From: Ruegeria atlantica
GTDB lineage: Bacteria; Pseudomonadota; Alphaproteobacteria; Rhodobacterales; Rhodobacteraceae
DNA: 64,000 nucleotides
Assembly (NCBI RefSeq): GCF_013032455.1
Contig: NZ_WQCF01000008.1
Location: 179,707-243,706 of the forward strand
Reading direction: 5' to 3'
This document shows, piece by piece, positions 46,599-55,991 of this stretch. Within the stretch, counting starts at the first letter, position 1. Every line of letters begins with the position of its first letter. Below the pieces are notes generated by a model. The model was not told the DNA's origin. It was given only the letters and a program-made list of their open reading frames with translations, and did not search any database. The position numbers and the translations under genes were made by a program.

Positions 46599-46667
46599 TT
46601 ACCAATGTAGAATCTCGTCGCCTTCGATACGTTTGGCGTTGGCCTCGACGTAGTCGAAGTTCGGCTC
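46599..46667 (-). pseudogene. Possible C-terminal coding remnant against the tRNA 3' end
   Basis: On the minus strand a 22-codon stretch after a TAG reads like protein (EPNFDYVEANAKRIEGDEIL then HW and stop TAA), ending two bases from the tRNA. Codon use looks normal for the genome but no start exists and I recognise no family. It could be the scar of a gene lost by deletion next to the tRNA, or chance. Confidence 0.3.
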
Positions 46668-46748
46668 CTAAAGTTTGACACTTTGCTGGTACTCCGAAAA
46701 TGGCGGAAATCAGCTATACTCACTGTGACCTTAAGACAGGAGTCTCCA

Positions 46749-46946
46749 ATGCTTTACCCAATTGCAACGCTGGAACCTGATACACTGAACGCTGTCCGGG
46801 CGCTTGAAAAAGAAATCGGAAGCCCGGTTGTGGCGCTTGCCGCTTTGGATACGGATTCTGCCAGCCTGCCGAAAGAAGACCTCCTTAAGTTGCAGGCCTT
46901 GGAAAACGAGCTAGGCGTTGTTCTGGTCGCTGTGAGGCCAAATTGA
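46749..46946 (+). CDS. Hypothetical 65-aa protein
   Basis: A small soluble protein (MLYPIATLEPDTLNAVRAL...) with alternating helical and hydrophobic strand segments. No family recognised. A clear AGGAG ribosome site precedes the ATG at 46749 and a terminator follows the stop by 7 bases, so it is a real, separately transcribed gene. Confidence 0.65.
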   Translation: MLYPIATLEPDTLNAVRALEKEIGSPVVALAALDTDSASLPKEDLLKLQALENELGVVLVAVRPN

Positions 46947-46953
46947 GATTTTG

Positions 46954-46972
46954 AAAACCCGGTCGGGTTTTT
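46954..46972 (+). terminator. Rho-independent terminator after the 65-aa gene
   Basis: Short stem AAACCC / GGGTTT with loop GGTC, followed by five T. It insulates the inositol cluster from upstream transcription. Confidence 0.7.
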
Positions 46973-46998
46973 CCTCTGATTGTCCCGATAAAAATTTC

Positions 46999-47014
46999 TT
47001 GCAACCGGTTGCAA
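46999..47014. promoter_or_regulatory. LacI-type operator, site 1 (before iolG)
   Basis: Perfect 16-bp palindrome TTGCAACCGGTTGCAA, 43 bases before the iolG start. The central CG and the shape are typical of LacI-family operators. The same sequence recurs at 60289 and with one change at 48051 and 63678, all within the cluster that ends with a lacI-type gene. Confidence 0.85.
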
Positions 47015-47057
47015 AGATACTCATGGTGTCCCCGAGCTAAAGAATCGGGAGGCCTTA

Positions 47058-48071
47058 ATGCTCAGAATCGGATTGCTTGGCGCCGGACGCATTGGGCGCG
47101 TGCATGCACAGGCCATTTCTGCGCATCCTCGCAGCCAGCTATGTGCAGTGTCCGACGCGATTTCCGATGCGGCTGAAAACCTTGCTTCAGAGCACGGCGC
47201 GACCGCTCGGGCCTCCAAGGAAATCATAGAGGACCCATCGATTGATGCGGTTCTGGTGGCGACGCCGACGGACACTCATTCTGACCTGATCGAAGCTGCA
47301 ACACAGGCTGGTAAGGCGGTTCTTTGTGAAAAACCCGTTGATCTCAGTCTTGAACGGGCGCTTGCGTGTCAGGCTGTTGCGGCGGAAACTAGCCAGCCGG
47401 TCATGGTAGGGTTCAACCGACGGTTTGATCCCAGCTTTTCAACGCTGAAAAACGCTGTTGATCAGGGTGAAATAGGCACGCCTGAGTTGCTGTCGATCAC
47501 TTCGTTCGACCCAGCCCCGCCTCCGATCAGCTACGTCAAGGTTTCGGGCGGTTTGTTTCGGGACATGATGATCCATGATTTCGACATGGCGAACTATCTG
47601 ATGGGCCAGTTGCCGGTGCAGGTTTCGGCGGTTGGAACCTCGATCGTCGATCCTGAAATCGGGCGTGCTGGGGATGTGGATACTGCTGTTGTCACAATGA
47701 CTTATGCAGACGGTCAGATCGCGGTAATCAAAAACTCGCGCCGGGCTGTGTACGGATATGACCAGCGAATTGAGATGTTGGGTGCGGGTGGCCTGCTGCA
47801 GGCACAGAACATTTTGGAAAATACGGTGGTCAAGTCGACAGCCGATGGTGTCACAGGGGCAAAACCCACATATTTTTTCTTGGAACGATACATGCCCGCC
47901 TACCGCGCAGAATGGGATGCGTTCGTGCAGGCGGTGCAATCCGGTTCCGCGATGCCGGTGACGCTTAAAGACGGCGTCGCAGCGCTCGCCATGGCCGAGG
48001 CCGCGACCCGGTCGGCGCAGTCCGGTCAGCCGGTTGCCATGGCTGAAGTTTTGAAACCGGTTGCAAAATGA
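47058..48071 (+). CDS. iolG: Inositol 2-dehydrogenase (Gfo/Idh/MocA family)
   Basis: NAD-dependent oxidation of myo-inositol to scyllo-inosose, the entry step of inositol catabolism; 337 aa. The Rossmann motif GAGRIGR is at residues 8-14, the family EKP motif is CEKPVDL near residue 95, and the catalytic His lies in the MMIHDFDMANY block near residue 175. It is the first gene after operator site 1, with a GGGAGG ribosome site. The last codons overlap operator site 2. Assignment to inositol rests on the surrounding iol genes. Confidence 0.88.
   Translation: MLRIGLLGAGRIGRVHAQAISAHPRSQLCAVSDAISDAAENLASEHGATARASKEIIEDPSIDAVLVATPTDTHSDLIEAATQAGKAVLCEKPVDLSLERALACQAVAAETSQPVMVGFNRRFDPSFSTLKNAVDQGEIGTPELLSITSFDPAPPPISYVKVSGGLFRDMMIHDFDMANYLMGQLPVQVSAVGTSIVDPEIGRAGDVDTAVVTMTYADGQIAVIKNSRRAVYGYDQRIEMLGAGGLLQAQNILENTVVKSTADGVTGAKPTYFFLERYMPAYRAEWDAFVQAVQSGSAMPVTLKDGVAALAMAEAATRSAQSGQPVAMAEVLKPVAK
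48051..48066. promoter_or_regulatory. LacI-type operator, site 2 (inside the 3' end of iolG)
   Basis: TTGAAACCGGTTGCAA, one base from the perfect palindrome. It encodes residues LKPVA of IolG just before the stop and lies 129 bases before the transporter genes, so it may control a second promoter for transport. Confidence 0.65.
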
Positions 48072-48194
48072 TGGGATATACGGAAACTGGAGATAGCTGC
48101 GCCAATTTCCGGAGCGGTGGGGATTCGGTTCATCCGAATGAATGGGGCTGAGATCCCGGCAATAAGACAGACAGTTTAATAGGGAGGAAACCAA

Positions 48195-49115
48195 ATGAAT
48201 AAGTTTGTAAAAGGCGCATTGGCTGCTGGTGCATTGGCTCTGGCCACGCCCGCGTTCGCGCAAGAGATCGTGGTCGTATCGCACGGTCAGGCGAATGACG
48301 CGTTCTGGAATGTCGTCAAGAACGGCGTTGAGCAGGCGGGCAAGGATGTCGGCGTCAACGTGGAGTACCGCGCACCCGAGACCTTTGACATGGTGGCCAT
48401 GTCGCAGTTGATCGATGCTGCCGTGAATCAGGAGCCTGACGGGCTGATTGTGTCGATCCCCGATGCGGATGCGCTAGGGCCGTCGATCGAACGCGCTGTG
48501 GCTGCCGGTATTCCGGTTATTTCGATCAACTCGGGCGCGGAAGTCGCCAAGGAATTGGGGGCTCTGCTGCATGTCGGTCAGGACGAATTCGACGCAGGCA
48601 AGGCAGCGGGTGCGCAGCTGGCTTCGATGGGCGGTTCCAACGCGATCTGTGTGAACCACGAGGTTGGCAACGTTTCGCTCGACCTGCGTTGCGAGGGCTT
48701 CACCGAAGGATTTGGCGGCAACGTGACCGTTCTGCCGACTTCGAATGATCCGTCCGAGATCGAATCCAAGGTTGCCGCCGCGCTGGCAGCTGATGAAAGC
48801 GTCGATACGGTCATGGCTCTGGGCGCAAGCTCGGCTGGTGAGCCTGCGGTTGCGGCTGCTAAGGCCTCGGGTCGTGATGTGAACGTTGCCTCGTTCGACC
48901 TGTCGGCCAACTTCCTGCAGTCGATCGTTGACGGTGATGCGGCCTTTGCTATCGACCAGCAACAGTACCTGCAAGGCTACCTGTCGGTGAACTTCATGGG
49001 CCTGCATGCCAAATACGGCCTGATGCCGGGTGGCAACGTGCCTTCGGGCCCGAACCTGATCACTCAGGAAAAGGCCGCTCAGGTGATTGAGCTGTCCTCG
49101 CAGGGCATCCGCTAA
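48195..49115 (+). CDS. Sugar/inositol ABC transporter substrate-binding protein
   Basis: Periplasmic binding protein of the ribose/inositol type (CUT2), 306 aa. A signal peptide covers residues 1-22 (ALATPAFAQ). The start EIVVVSHGQANDAFWNVVKNG and the QQYLQGYLSVNF block are typical of this group. With the permease and ATPase downstream and iol genes around, inositol is the likely ligand. GGGAGGAAA precedes the ATG. Confidence 0.9.
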   Translation: MNKFVKGALAAGALALATPAFAQEIVVVSHGQANDAFWNVVKNGVEQAGKDVGVNVEYRAPETFDMVAMSQLIDAAVNQEPDGLIVSIPDADALGPSIERAVAAGIPVISINSGAEVAKELGALLHVGQDEFDAGKAAGAQLASMGGSNAICVNHEVGNVSLDLRCEGFTEGFGGNVTVLPTSNDPSEIESKVAAALAADESVDTVMALGASSAGEPAVAAAKASGRDVNVASFDLSANFLQSIVDGDAAFAIDQQQYLQGYLSVNFMGLHAKYGLMPGGNVPSGPNLITQEKAAQVIELSSQGIR

Positions 49116-49140
49116 GTCCGGATCATACCGACAAACAAAA

Positions 49141-49164
49141 GGATCGGCGCCAGCGCGCCGATCC
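49141..49164 (+). other. Hairpin between binding-protein and permease genes
   Basis: Perfect 10-bp stem GGATCGGCGC / GCGCCGATCC with loop CAGC and no T run, 20 bases before the permease start. Such hairpins stabilise the upstream message and raise the amount of binding protein over membrane parts, as known for malE and rbsB-type operons. Confidence 0.65.
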
Positions 49165-49183
49165 CACCGAATGGGAGGAAACC

Positions 49184-50290
49184 ATGAGTGAATCAACGAC
49201 CGTCGTATCAGACGAAAGGGTCAAGAAAGAACCGTTCCTAACCAAACTCATGAAGCGGCCCGAGTTGGGTGCCATGGCAGGCGCCGTTCTGGTTTTCGTT
49301 TTCTTTGCGATCACTGCGGACGAGTCGATGTTCACTCTTGCCGGTGTCATGAACTTCATGACCCCTGCCGCACAATTAGGTATTCTGGCCATCGGGGCGG
49401 CGCTGCTGATGATCGGCGGAGAGTTCGATCTGTCGATCGGGTCGATGGTCGCGTTCTCGGGGCTGTTTTTCGGCGTCTGCGCCGTGACCTGGCAATTGCC
49501 GCTGATCCTCGCCATTCCCATGACCTTCGTATTCGCGGCCTGTGTCGGCGCGGTTAACGGCAATATCGTGATCCGCTCGGGCCTGCCATCGTTTATCGTG
49601 ACGCTGGCGTTTCTGTTCATCCTGCGCGGCCTGTCACTGGTTGGCCTGAAGATGGCCACGGGCGGTTCCACGCAGTTGCGCGGTGTGCGCGACGCGGTCG
49701 AAAACGACTGGCTCGCCCCCTTCTTCTCAGGTGAGGCTTTCGGCAGCCTGTTTGCCTGGCTGGCAGAGAAGGGCATGATCGACACCTTCAAAAGCGGTGC
49801 GCCCAAGGTGCCGGGTATCCCGGTTGAAATTCTGTGGTTCATTGTCATCACACTGGCGGCGACCTACGTGCTACTGCGCACTCCGGTCGGGAACTGGATT
49901 TTCGCCTCGGGTGGTGACAGCACAGCTGCTTCCAACTCGGGTGTTCCGGTGAACCGTGTGAAGGTATCGCTGTTCATGCTGACTGCCTGCTGTGCCGCGT
50001 TGGTGGCGATCATCACCGTGATGGATGCCGGATCCACCGATGCACGTCGCGGCTTCCAGAAGGAGTTCGAAGCGATCATTGCGGCTGTGATTGGCGGTTG
50101 CCTGCTGACCGGCGGTTATGGCTCGGCCATTGGGGCGTTCTTCGGCTCGATCATCTTTGGCATGGTCGTCATCGGCCTGACTTATACCGACTTTGATCAG
50201 GACTGGTTCCAGGTCTTCCTGGGCGCCATGCTGCTGATCGCTGTTCTGTTCAACAACGCGATCCGTAAACGCGTAACCGGGGAGCGCTGA
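49184..50290 (+). CDS. Sugar/inositol ABC transporter permease
   Basis: CUT2 (RbsC/FrcC-like) permease, 368 aa with about nine to ten membrane helices. Typical blocks are [14 protein letters not shown] near residue 85 and [18 protein letters not shown] near residue 243, the cytoplasmic loop that contacts the ATPase. GGGAGGAAA precedes the ATG. Same operon as its neighbours. Confidence 0.92.
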   Translation: MSESTTVVSDERVKKEPFLTKLMKRPELGAMAGAVLVFVFFAITADESMFTLAGVMNFMTPAAQLGILAIGAALLMIGGEFDLSIGSMVAFSGLFFGVCAVTWQLPLILAIPMTFVFAACVGAVNGNIVIRSGLPSFIVTLAFLFILRGLSLVGLKMATGGSTQLRGVRDAVENDWLAPFFSGEAFGSLFAWLAEKGMIDTFKSGAPKVPGIPVEILWFIVITLAATYVLLRTPVGNWIFASGGDSTAASNSGVPVNRVKVSLFMLTACCAALVAIITVMDAGSTDARRGFQKEFEAIIAAVIGGCLLTGGYGSAIGAFFGSIIFGMVVIGLTYTDFDQDWFQVFLGAMLLIAVLFNNAIRKRVTGER

Positions 50291-50291
50291 T

Positions 50292-51113
50292 ATGACTGAA
50301 GATACCAAGTTCCACCATGGAGATTCCTCCGTCGACGCTGCTCCGATCGTTGAGATGAAGGATATCGAAAAGCACTTTGGCAACATCATCGCCTTGGCTG
50401 GTGTCAGCTTTGACGTCAAACCGGGTGAGTGCCACTGTCTGCTGGGCGATAACGGTGCGGGCAAGTCGACCTTCATCAAGACCATGTCCGGGGTGCACAA
50501 ACCCACTAAGGGCGAGATCTATTTCGAAGGCAAACCGCTGCATTTCGACACTCCGCGCGATGCGATGGAGGCGGGTATTGCAACTGTTTTCCAGGACCTT
50601 GCGATGATCCCGCTGATGAGCGTCACGCGCAACTTTTTCATGGGGCGCGAACCGACCAAGGGGAAGGGTTTACTGAAGCGGTTCGATGTGGATCAGGCCA
50701 ACGACGTCTGTATGGAAGAGATGCGCAAAATGGGCATCAACCTACGCGGGCCAGATCAGGCCGTTGGCACTCTGTCCGGCGGCGAGCGACAGACCGTTGC
50801 GATTGCGCGCGCGGTTTACTTTGGTGCGAAGATTCTCATTCTCGATGAGCCGACTTCGGCCCTTGGGGTGCGTCAGACGTCGAATGTGCTGGCCACTATC
50901 GACAGGGTGCGCAGTCAGGGTGTTGGTGTGGTCTTTATCAGCCACAACGTACGCCACGCGCTGGCAGTGGGTGATCGCTTTACCGTGCTGAATCGGGGTA
51001 AAACTCTGGGCACTGCGAAACGCGGTGAAATCACGCCCGAGCAGTTGCAGGACCTGATGGCAGGCGGTCAGGAAATGGCCGAACTGGAAGGTTCTCTGGG
51101 CGGAACGGTTTAA
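50292..51113 (+). CDS. Sugar/inositol ABC transporter ATP-binding protein (FrcA-like)
   Basis: Single ATPase domain of 273 aa, unlike the double-domain RbsA/IatA proteins, so it resembles the FrcA type. Walker A is GDNGAGKST near residue 55, the signature is [14 protein letters not shown] and the Walker B is [12 protein letters not shown]. It starts one base after the permease stop. A short inverted repeat (GGGGCCGCTTGGCCC region) follows before iolD. Confidence 0.92.
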   Translation: MTEDTKFHHGDSSVDAAPIVEMKDIEKHFGNIIALAGVSFDVKPGECHCLLGDNGAGKSTFIKTMSGVHKPTKGEIYFEGKPLHFDTPRDAMEAGIATVFQDLAMIPLMSVTRNFFMGREPTKGKGLLKRFDVDQANDVCMEEMRKMGINLRGPDQAVGTLSGGERQTVAIARAVYFGAKILILDEPTSALGVRQTSNVLATIDRVRSQGVGVVFISHNVRHALAVGDRFTVLNRGKTLGTAKRGEITPEQLQDLMAGGQEMAELEGSLGGTV

Positions 51114-51201
51114 CACCGTTCCCCCTTTAGGGGCCGCTTGGCCCGACATTCAACGAAATTGCAGGAATGGCCATAATGGCCTTGTGTTGAAGGGGATCAC
51201 A

Positions 51202-53034
51202 ATGGGCAAAACAGTCCGACTGACCGCTGCGCAAGCTTTGGTGCGCTATCTGGGCTCGCAGATGAACGAGGCCGGAGAGCCTTTCATTGCTGGTGTCTGG
51301 GCCATCTTTGGCCATGGCAACGTGGCAGGGCTGGGTGAGGCGTTGCACGGGGTTAAAGACAGCCTGCCGACCTATCGCGGTCATAACGAGCAGACCATGG
51401 CCCATTGTGCGATTGCTTATGCCAAGCAGATGCGGCGTACGCGGGCGATGGCGGTGACCTCGTCAATCGGGCCGGGTGCAACGAACATGGTGACCGCAGC
51501 GGCGTTGGCGCATGTGAACCGCTTGCCTGTCCTGTTGTTACCCGGCGATGTGTTTGCCACACGCGGACCGGACCCGGTGTTGCAACAGATTGAGAATTTT
51601 GGCGATGGCACCGTCAGCGCCAATGACTGTTTCCGCCCGGTCAGCCGTTATTACGATCGTATCTCGCGCCCCGAGCATTTGCTGACCGCTTTGCCGCGCG
51701 CTTTCCGCACCATGACCGACCCGGCCGATTGTGGCCCGGTGACGCTGGCCTTCTGTCAGGACGTTCAGGCCGAAGCCTATGACTATCCCGAAAGCTTTTT
51801 TGAGCCGCGCGTCTGGTATCAGCGCCGCATTCGCCCGGATGAGGGCGAACTGGCCCGCGCTGTTGCTGCGATCAAGGCGGCCAAACGCCCGGTCATCGTT
51901 GCCGGGGGCGGGGTGCATTTCTCGGGTGCGACGGACGCGCTGCAGAGCTTTGTGGAAACCCACAACATTCCGATCACTGAGACGCAGGCGGGCAAATCGG
52001 CGCTGGCCTGGGATCACCCGCTGAACCTTGGCCCCATTGGCGTGACAGGTGGTGAGCCCGCCAATGACGTCTGTGCCGAGGCCGATCTGGTGCTTGCCGT
52101 GGGGACACGGTTGCAGGATTTCACTACCGGATCGTGGGGCCTGTTCTCGAACCCGGAACGCGAGATGGTGTGTCTGAACACTGCCGCATATGACGCCGAA
52201 AAGCACGGGGCGATGCCGCTGCAATCTGATGCGCGTGTTGGATTGGAGGAGTTGGGCACCGCCTTGCAGGGATACCGCGCCGATCCGGTAAGCGACACGC
52301 TCAAGGCCGAGTGGTTCGGCAAGGTCGACAAGCTGACCGATGCGCCGGGAGACGGCAACGCTCTGCCGACCGATATGCAGGTGGTGGGCGCGGTTCAGCG
52401 TGCGTCCAATGACGATACGGTCGTGATGTGCGCAGCAGGAACCATGCCCGGAGAGCTGCACAAGCTGTGGAAAGCGCCGCGCTCCGGTGCCTATCACATG
52501 GAATACGGCTTTAGCTGTATGGGTTATGAGATTGCAGGCGCGATGGGCATCAAGATGGCCCAGCCCGAGCGTGACGTGATCTGCTTTACGGGCGACGGCA
52601 CCTATATGATGGCGAACTCGGAAATGGCGACCGCAGCGATGATGGGAGTGCCCTTCACCGTGGTGATCACCGACAACCGCGGCTTTGGTTGCATTAACCG
52701 GCTGCAGATGGGCACTGGCGGAGCCGAGTTTAACAACCTGCTGGATCACGCGGTCCACGAAACGCCCTCGGCGATCGACTTTGCGGCGCACGCAGCGGCG
52801 ATGGGGGCGACTTCGGTCAAGGTCAGCTCGATTGGTGAACTGGAAGAGGCGCTGGCCAAACGCGGCGAGATCAAAGGGCCTTACGTGGTGGTCATCGACA
52901 CTGATCCATATCCGTCTACCGAATATGGAGGCACATGGTGGGAAGTGGCCGTTCCCGAGGTCAGCATCCGCCCTGAAGTAAACGAAAAACGCGCGGCCTA
53001 TGAGGTCGCCATCAAGGAAAGAAACACGAAATGA
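51202..53034 (+). CDS. iolD: 3D-(3,5/4)-trihydroxycyclohexane-1,2-dione acylhydrolase
   Basis: Thiamine-diphosphate enzyme that opens the inositol ring to 5-deoxy-glucuronate, the third pathway step; 610 aa. It has the acetolactate-synthase architecture: N-terminal Pyr domain with the catalytic Glu region (RGHNEQTMAH), central domain, and C-terminal PP domain with the ThDP motif GDGTYMMANSEM. The ATG at 51202 follows AAGGGGA; an upstream GTG in frame adds six residues. It overlaps iolE by four bases. Confidence 0.95.
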   Translation: MGKTVRLTAAQALVRYLGSQMNEAGEPFIAGVWAIFGHGNVAGLGEALHGVKDSLPTYRGHNEQTMAHCAIAYAKQMRRTRAMAVTSSIGPGATNMVTAAALAHVNRLPVLLLPGDVFATRGPDPVLQQIENFGDGTVSANDCFRPVSRYYDRISRPEHLLTALPRAFRTMTDPADCGPVTLAFCQDVQAEAYDYPESFFEPRVWYQRRIRPDEGELARAVAAIKAAKRPVIVAGGGVHFSGATDALQSFVETHNIPITETQAGKSALAWDHPLNLGPIGVTGGEPANDVCAEADLVLAVGTRLQDFTTGSWGLFSNPEREMVCLNTAAYDAEKHGAMPLQSDARVGLEELGTALQGYRADPVSDTLKAEWFGKVDKLTDAPGDGNALPTDMQVVGAVQRASNDDTVVMCAAGTMPGELHKLWKAPRSGAYHMEYGFSCMGYEIAGAMGIKMAQPERDVICFTGDGTYMMANSEMATAAMMGVPFTVVITDNRGFGCINRLQMGTGGAEFNNLLDHAVHETPSAIDFAAHAAAMGATSVKVSSIGELEEALAKRGEIKGPYVVVIDTDPYPSTEYGGTWWEVAVPEVSIRPEVNEKRAAYEVAIKERNTK

Positions 53035-53927
53035 GCGTGAAAATCGGGATTTCTCCGATCGCGTGGCAGAATGATGATCTGCCGGACCTGACCGCCGCCT
53101 ACACCATGGAACAAGCGCTGAAAGAGGCGCGCGAGATAGGCTATACGGGCGTTGAACGCGGCCAGCGGATGCCGGGCGATACTGAAGGCCTGCGCGCTTA
53201 TCTCGAAGGCAACGACATCGCGCTTTGCGGCGGGTGGTGTTCCGGCGCGTCGCTGGTCAATGACTTCGCGACCGAACGCGAAGCCGTGCGGGAGCAGGTC
53301 GAGCAATTCGTGGCGTTGAACAGTCCGTGCATTGTCTATGCCGAATGCTCGAACACCGTGCAGGGCCAGATCGGGACACCAGTGAACGACCGTCCGAAAC
53401 TGTCGAAGGACGAAGTTCTGTCCTATGCCGCCAAGATCACTGAGCTGGCGAAATGGATGGCCGATCAGGGCATGCCGATGGCCTACCACCACCATATGGG
53501 CACGATCATCGAAAGCGAGGATGACGTGAACTGGCTGATGGAGGGTTCGGGCCCCGAGGTGAAGCTGTGCTTTGACACAGGACACCTGCTGTTCGGTGGC
53601 GGCGATGTCGTGGCGACCCTAAATCGCTGGGGCGACCGGGTGCATCATGTACATTTCAAGGATATCCGCCCGGCAGTGGTGCAGGACACGCGCGAGAACA
53701 ACAGCAGCTTCCTGGATGCGGTGATCGCCGGGGCCTTTACCGTGCCCAGCGATGGTTGCATCGATTTCCAGGCGGTCGCAAATGCGCTCAAGGCGATGGA
53801 TTACGAGGGCTGGATCGTGGTCGAGGCCGAACAGGACCCGGCCAAGGCGCCGCCTTACGAGTTTTCCAAGATGGGCTACGACCATATCGTCGATGTCTGC
53901 GGACAGGCGGGGTTGGAAATCGTCTAA
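53031..53927 (+). CDS. iolE: Myo-inosose-2 dehydratase
   Basis: Dehydrates scyllo-inosose to the trihydroxycyclohexane-dione, the second pathway step; 298 aa TIM barrel. Recognised by KIGISPIAWQNDDLP, the YHHHMGTIIES block, and the metal-binding CFDTGHL and HVHFKDIR motifs. ATGA overlap with iolD shows translational coupling. Confidence 0.95.
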   Translation: MSVKIGISPIAWQNDDLPDLTAAYTMEQALKEAREIGYTGVERGQRMPGDTEGLRAYLEGNDIALCGGWCSGASLVNDFATEREAVREQVEQFVALNSPCIVYAECSNTVQGQIGTPVNDRPKLSKDEVLSYAAKITELAKWMADQGMPMAYHHHMGTIIESEDDVNWLMEGSGPEVKLCFDTGHLLFGGGDVVATLNRWGDRVHHVHFKDIRPAVVQDTRENNSSFLDAVIAGAFTVPSDGCIDFQAVANALKAMDYEGWIVVEAEQDPAKAPPYEFSKMGYDHIVDVCGQAGLEIV

Positions 53928-53954
53928 GGCGGAGTTTGCAGGAGAGGTGGAAGC

Positions 53955-55136
53955 ATGAGCGGCAGGGTACGTCAATCCTTTGGGTTCTTTGGCCCTGACT
54001 CGGTCAACCTTGAAACTTTCAAGAGGTTGACTGAATCCGCTGCTTCTGCCGAGCACATGCCTTTCGCCGCGGGCATCGAGAAACATGTACCGATCTATGA
54101 TGTGGCTGCGCTGGCTCCGGTCCTGTCGGACCCGGAAAAACGACTTGATCTGTTGTCGGAATGGGCGCTGGTCCTAGGGCGATTGGCGGGTGTGATCGTT
54201 CTGAGAGGGGCGTTCCCAGACACCTCTGTGATCGACCGGGCCACTGAAGTGTTCCGGCAGATCATCGACGAAGAACGTCAAAGTGGCGCAGGTGACGGTG
54301 ATCACTTCGCCGCTTCGGGTGCGAATGACCGGGTCTGGAACGCGTTGCAAAAGCAATGTCTGCGCGACCCGGAAGGGTTTGCGCTCTATTTCGGGAACAC
54401 AGCGATTGCAGCCGCCTGCGAGGCATGGCTGGGACCCAGCTATCAGATCACCGCGCAGGTCAACCAGGTGCGTCCGGGGGGTAAAGCGCAACAGGCGCAC
54501 AGGGACTACCATCTGGGTTTCCAAAGCGCCGACAGCGCCGCCCGATATCCCGCTCATGCCCATCACCTGACCGCTGCACTGACCTTGCAGGGGGCCGTTG
54601 CCCATTGCGATATGCCGGTGGAAAGTGGCCCGACCAAACTGTTGCCCTTTTCGCAATTGTACTACCCGGGCTATCTGGCGTTCCACGATCCCGCGCATCG
54701 GGAGCATTTCGAAGACAGCTATATTCAGCTTCCGCTGTCAAAAGGCGACGCGGTGTTCTTCAACCCGGCGCTGTTCCACGCCGCCGGAGAAAACAGCAGC
54801 GCCGATATCGACCGCATGGCGAACCTGCTGCAAATATCGTCGGCCTTCGGGCGCGCGATGGAAGCGTTGGATCGTCGTGCCATGTCGCTGGCAGTGTTCC
54901 CCCATCTGCTCGCGTTGAAACAGCGCGGTGACCTGAGCGCCTCGGAACTGGATGCGGCGATTGCGGCCACCGCCGAAGGCTATCCATTCCCGACCAATCT
55001 GGATACGGATCCTCCGATCGGGGGCAATGCGCCGGAAAGTCAGGCGGATATCCTGTGCCAAGCGGTTTCGGAAGGCTGGAGCGAGACGCAACTGGCCGAT
55101 GTGCTCTCGGCCCTGCAGGCAAGGCAAGCTGCCTGA
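53955..55136 (+). CDS. PhyH-type Fe(II)/2-oxoglutarate dioxygenase in the inositol cluster
   Basis: A 393-aa protein of the phytanoyl-CoA dioxygenase family. The iron triad is H182-x-D184 (in AHRDYHLGF) and H275 (NPALFHAAG), and R287 is placed to hold 2-oxoglutarate. Family members hydroxylate a wide range of small molecules, with loss of 2-oxoglutarate. Standard inositol breakdown needs no oxygenase, so this gene suggests an extra substrate, for example a methylated or otherwise blocked inositol that is oxidatively freed; that is inference. It lies 27 bases after iolE and before iolB in the same run. Confidence 0.85.
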   Translation: MSGRVRQSFGFFGPDSVNLETFKRLTESAASAEHMPFAAGIEKHVPIYDVAALAPVLSDPEKRLDLLSEWALVLGRLAGVIVLRGAFPDTSVIDRATEVFRQIIDEERQSGAGDGDHFAASGANDRVWNALQKQCLRDPEGFALYFGNTAIAAACEAWLGPSYQITAQVNQVRPGGKAQQAHRDYHLGFQSADSAARYPAHAHHLTAALTLQGAVAHCDMPVESGPTKLLPFSQLYYPGYLAFHDPAHREHFEDSYIQLPLSKGDAVFFNPALFHAAGENSSADIDRMANLLQISSAFGRAMEALDRRAMSLAVFPHLLALKQRGDLSASELDAAIAATAEGYPFPTNLDTDPPIGGNAPESQADILCQAVSEGWSETQLADVLSALQARQAA

Positions 55137-55148
55137 AACAACATAGGG

Positions 55149-55991
55149 GTGCGCCATTCGCCCACCCATCAAGGAGACGACACCATGGCAGACCTGCTCA
55201 AGAAACCGTTCGGAACCCGCGGCAAGGTCCACGACATTACTCCGGCCAGTGCAGGGTGGCGATACGTCGGTTTCGGCCTTTATCACCTGTGTGCGGGCGA
55301 CAAAGCTGCCGAGGCAACGGGTGATCGTGAAGTTATTCTGGTCATGGTCGAAGGCAAGGCACGGATCACCGGTGCCGGGCAGGACTGGGGGGTTCTGGGT
55401 GACCGGATGAACGTCTTTGAAAAGACGCCACCGCATTGCCTCTACCTGCCCAATGGATCCGAGTGGGAGGCCGTCGCGGAAACCGATTGCGTTGTGGCCG
55501 TTTGTTCCGCTCCGGGTAAAGGCGGCCACGGGGCGCGCCGCATTGGTCCCGGAGGTATCGCCCTGACCGAGCGCGGCAAGGGGGTAAACACGCGCTATAT
55601 CAACAATATCGCAATGGAGGCCGAGGACTATGCCGATAGCCTGCTGGTGACCGAGGTCTTTACGCCTAACGGTCACTGGTCATCCTATCCCAGTCACCGC
55701 CATGACGAGGATGATTATCCGCGCATCACCTATCTTGAGGAAACCTATTACCACCGCATCTCCCCTGCCAACGGGTTCGGCATCCAACGGGTTTATACAG
55801 ATGACGGCCAGTTGGATGAGACGATGGCCGTTTCCGACGGTGATGTTGTAACTGTTCCTCGCGGCCATCACCCTTGCGGTGCGCCCTATGGTTTTGAGAT
55901 GTATTATCTGAACGTAATGGCCGGGCCATTGCGGAAATGGCGTTTTGTTGCGGCCCCCGAGGTCGAATGGATCATGGAGCGTGACGGATGA
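55149..55991 (+). CDS. iolB: 5-deoxy-glucuronate isomerase
   Basis: Converts 5-deoxy-glucuronate to 2-deoxy-5-keto-gluconate; 280 aa double-cupin. Metal ligands are in SHRHDEDDYPRITYLEETYYH and the second-barrel GHHPCGAPYG, and the first part has the canonical GDRMNVFEKTPPHCLYLP block. The frame start at 55149 is ambiguous: the ATG at 55185 after AAGGAG (giving MADLLKKPFG, 268 aa) is the more likely true start. The stop overlaps the SDR start by four bases. Confidence 0.93.
   Translation: MRHSPTHQGDDTMADLLKKPFGTRGKVHDITPASAGWRYVGFGLYHLCAGDKAAEATGDREVILVMVEGKARITGAGQDWGVLGDRMNVFEKTPPHCLYLPNGSEWEAVAETDCVVAVCSAPGKGGHGARRIGPGGIALTERGKGVNTRYINNIAMEAEDYADSLLVTEVFTPNGHWSSYPSHRHDEDDYPRITYLEETYYHRISPANGFGIQRVYTDDGQLDETMAVSDGDVVTVPRGHHPCGAPYGFEMYYLNVMAGPLRKWRFVAAPEVEWIMERDG

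Noticed and set aside
51538..52791. 417-codon minus-strand frame
   Set aside because: Antisense to iolD, which is certain; the composition is rich in His and Arg as usual for shadows of GC-rich genes.
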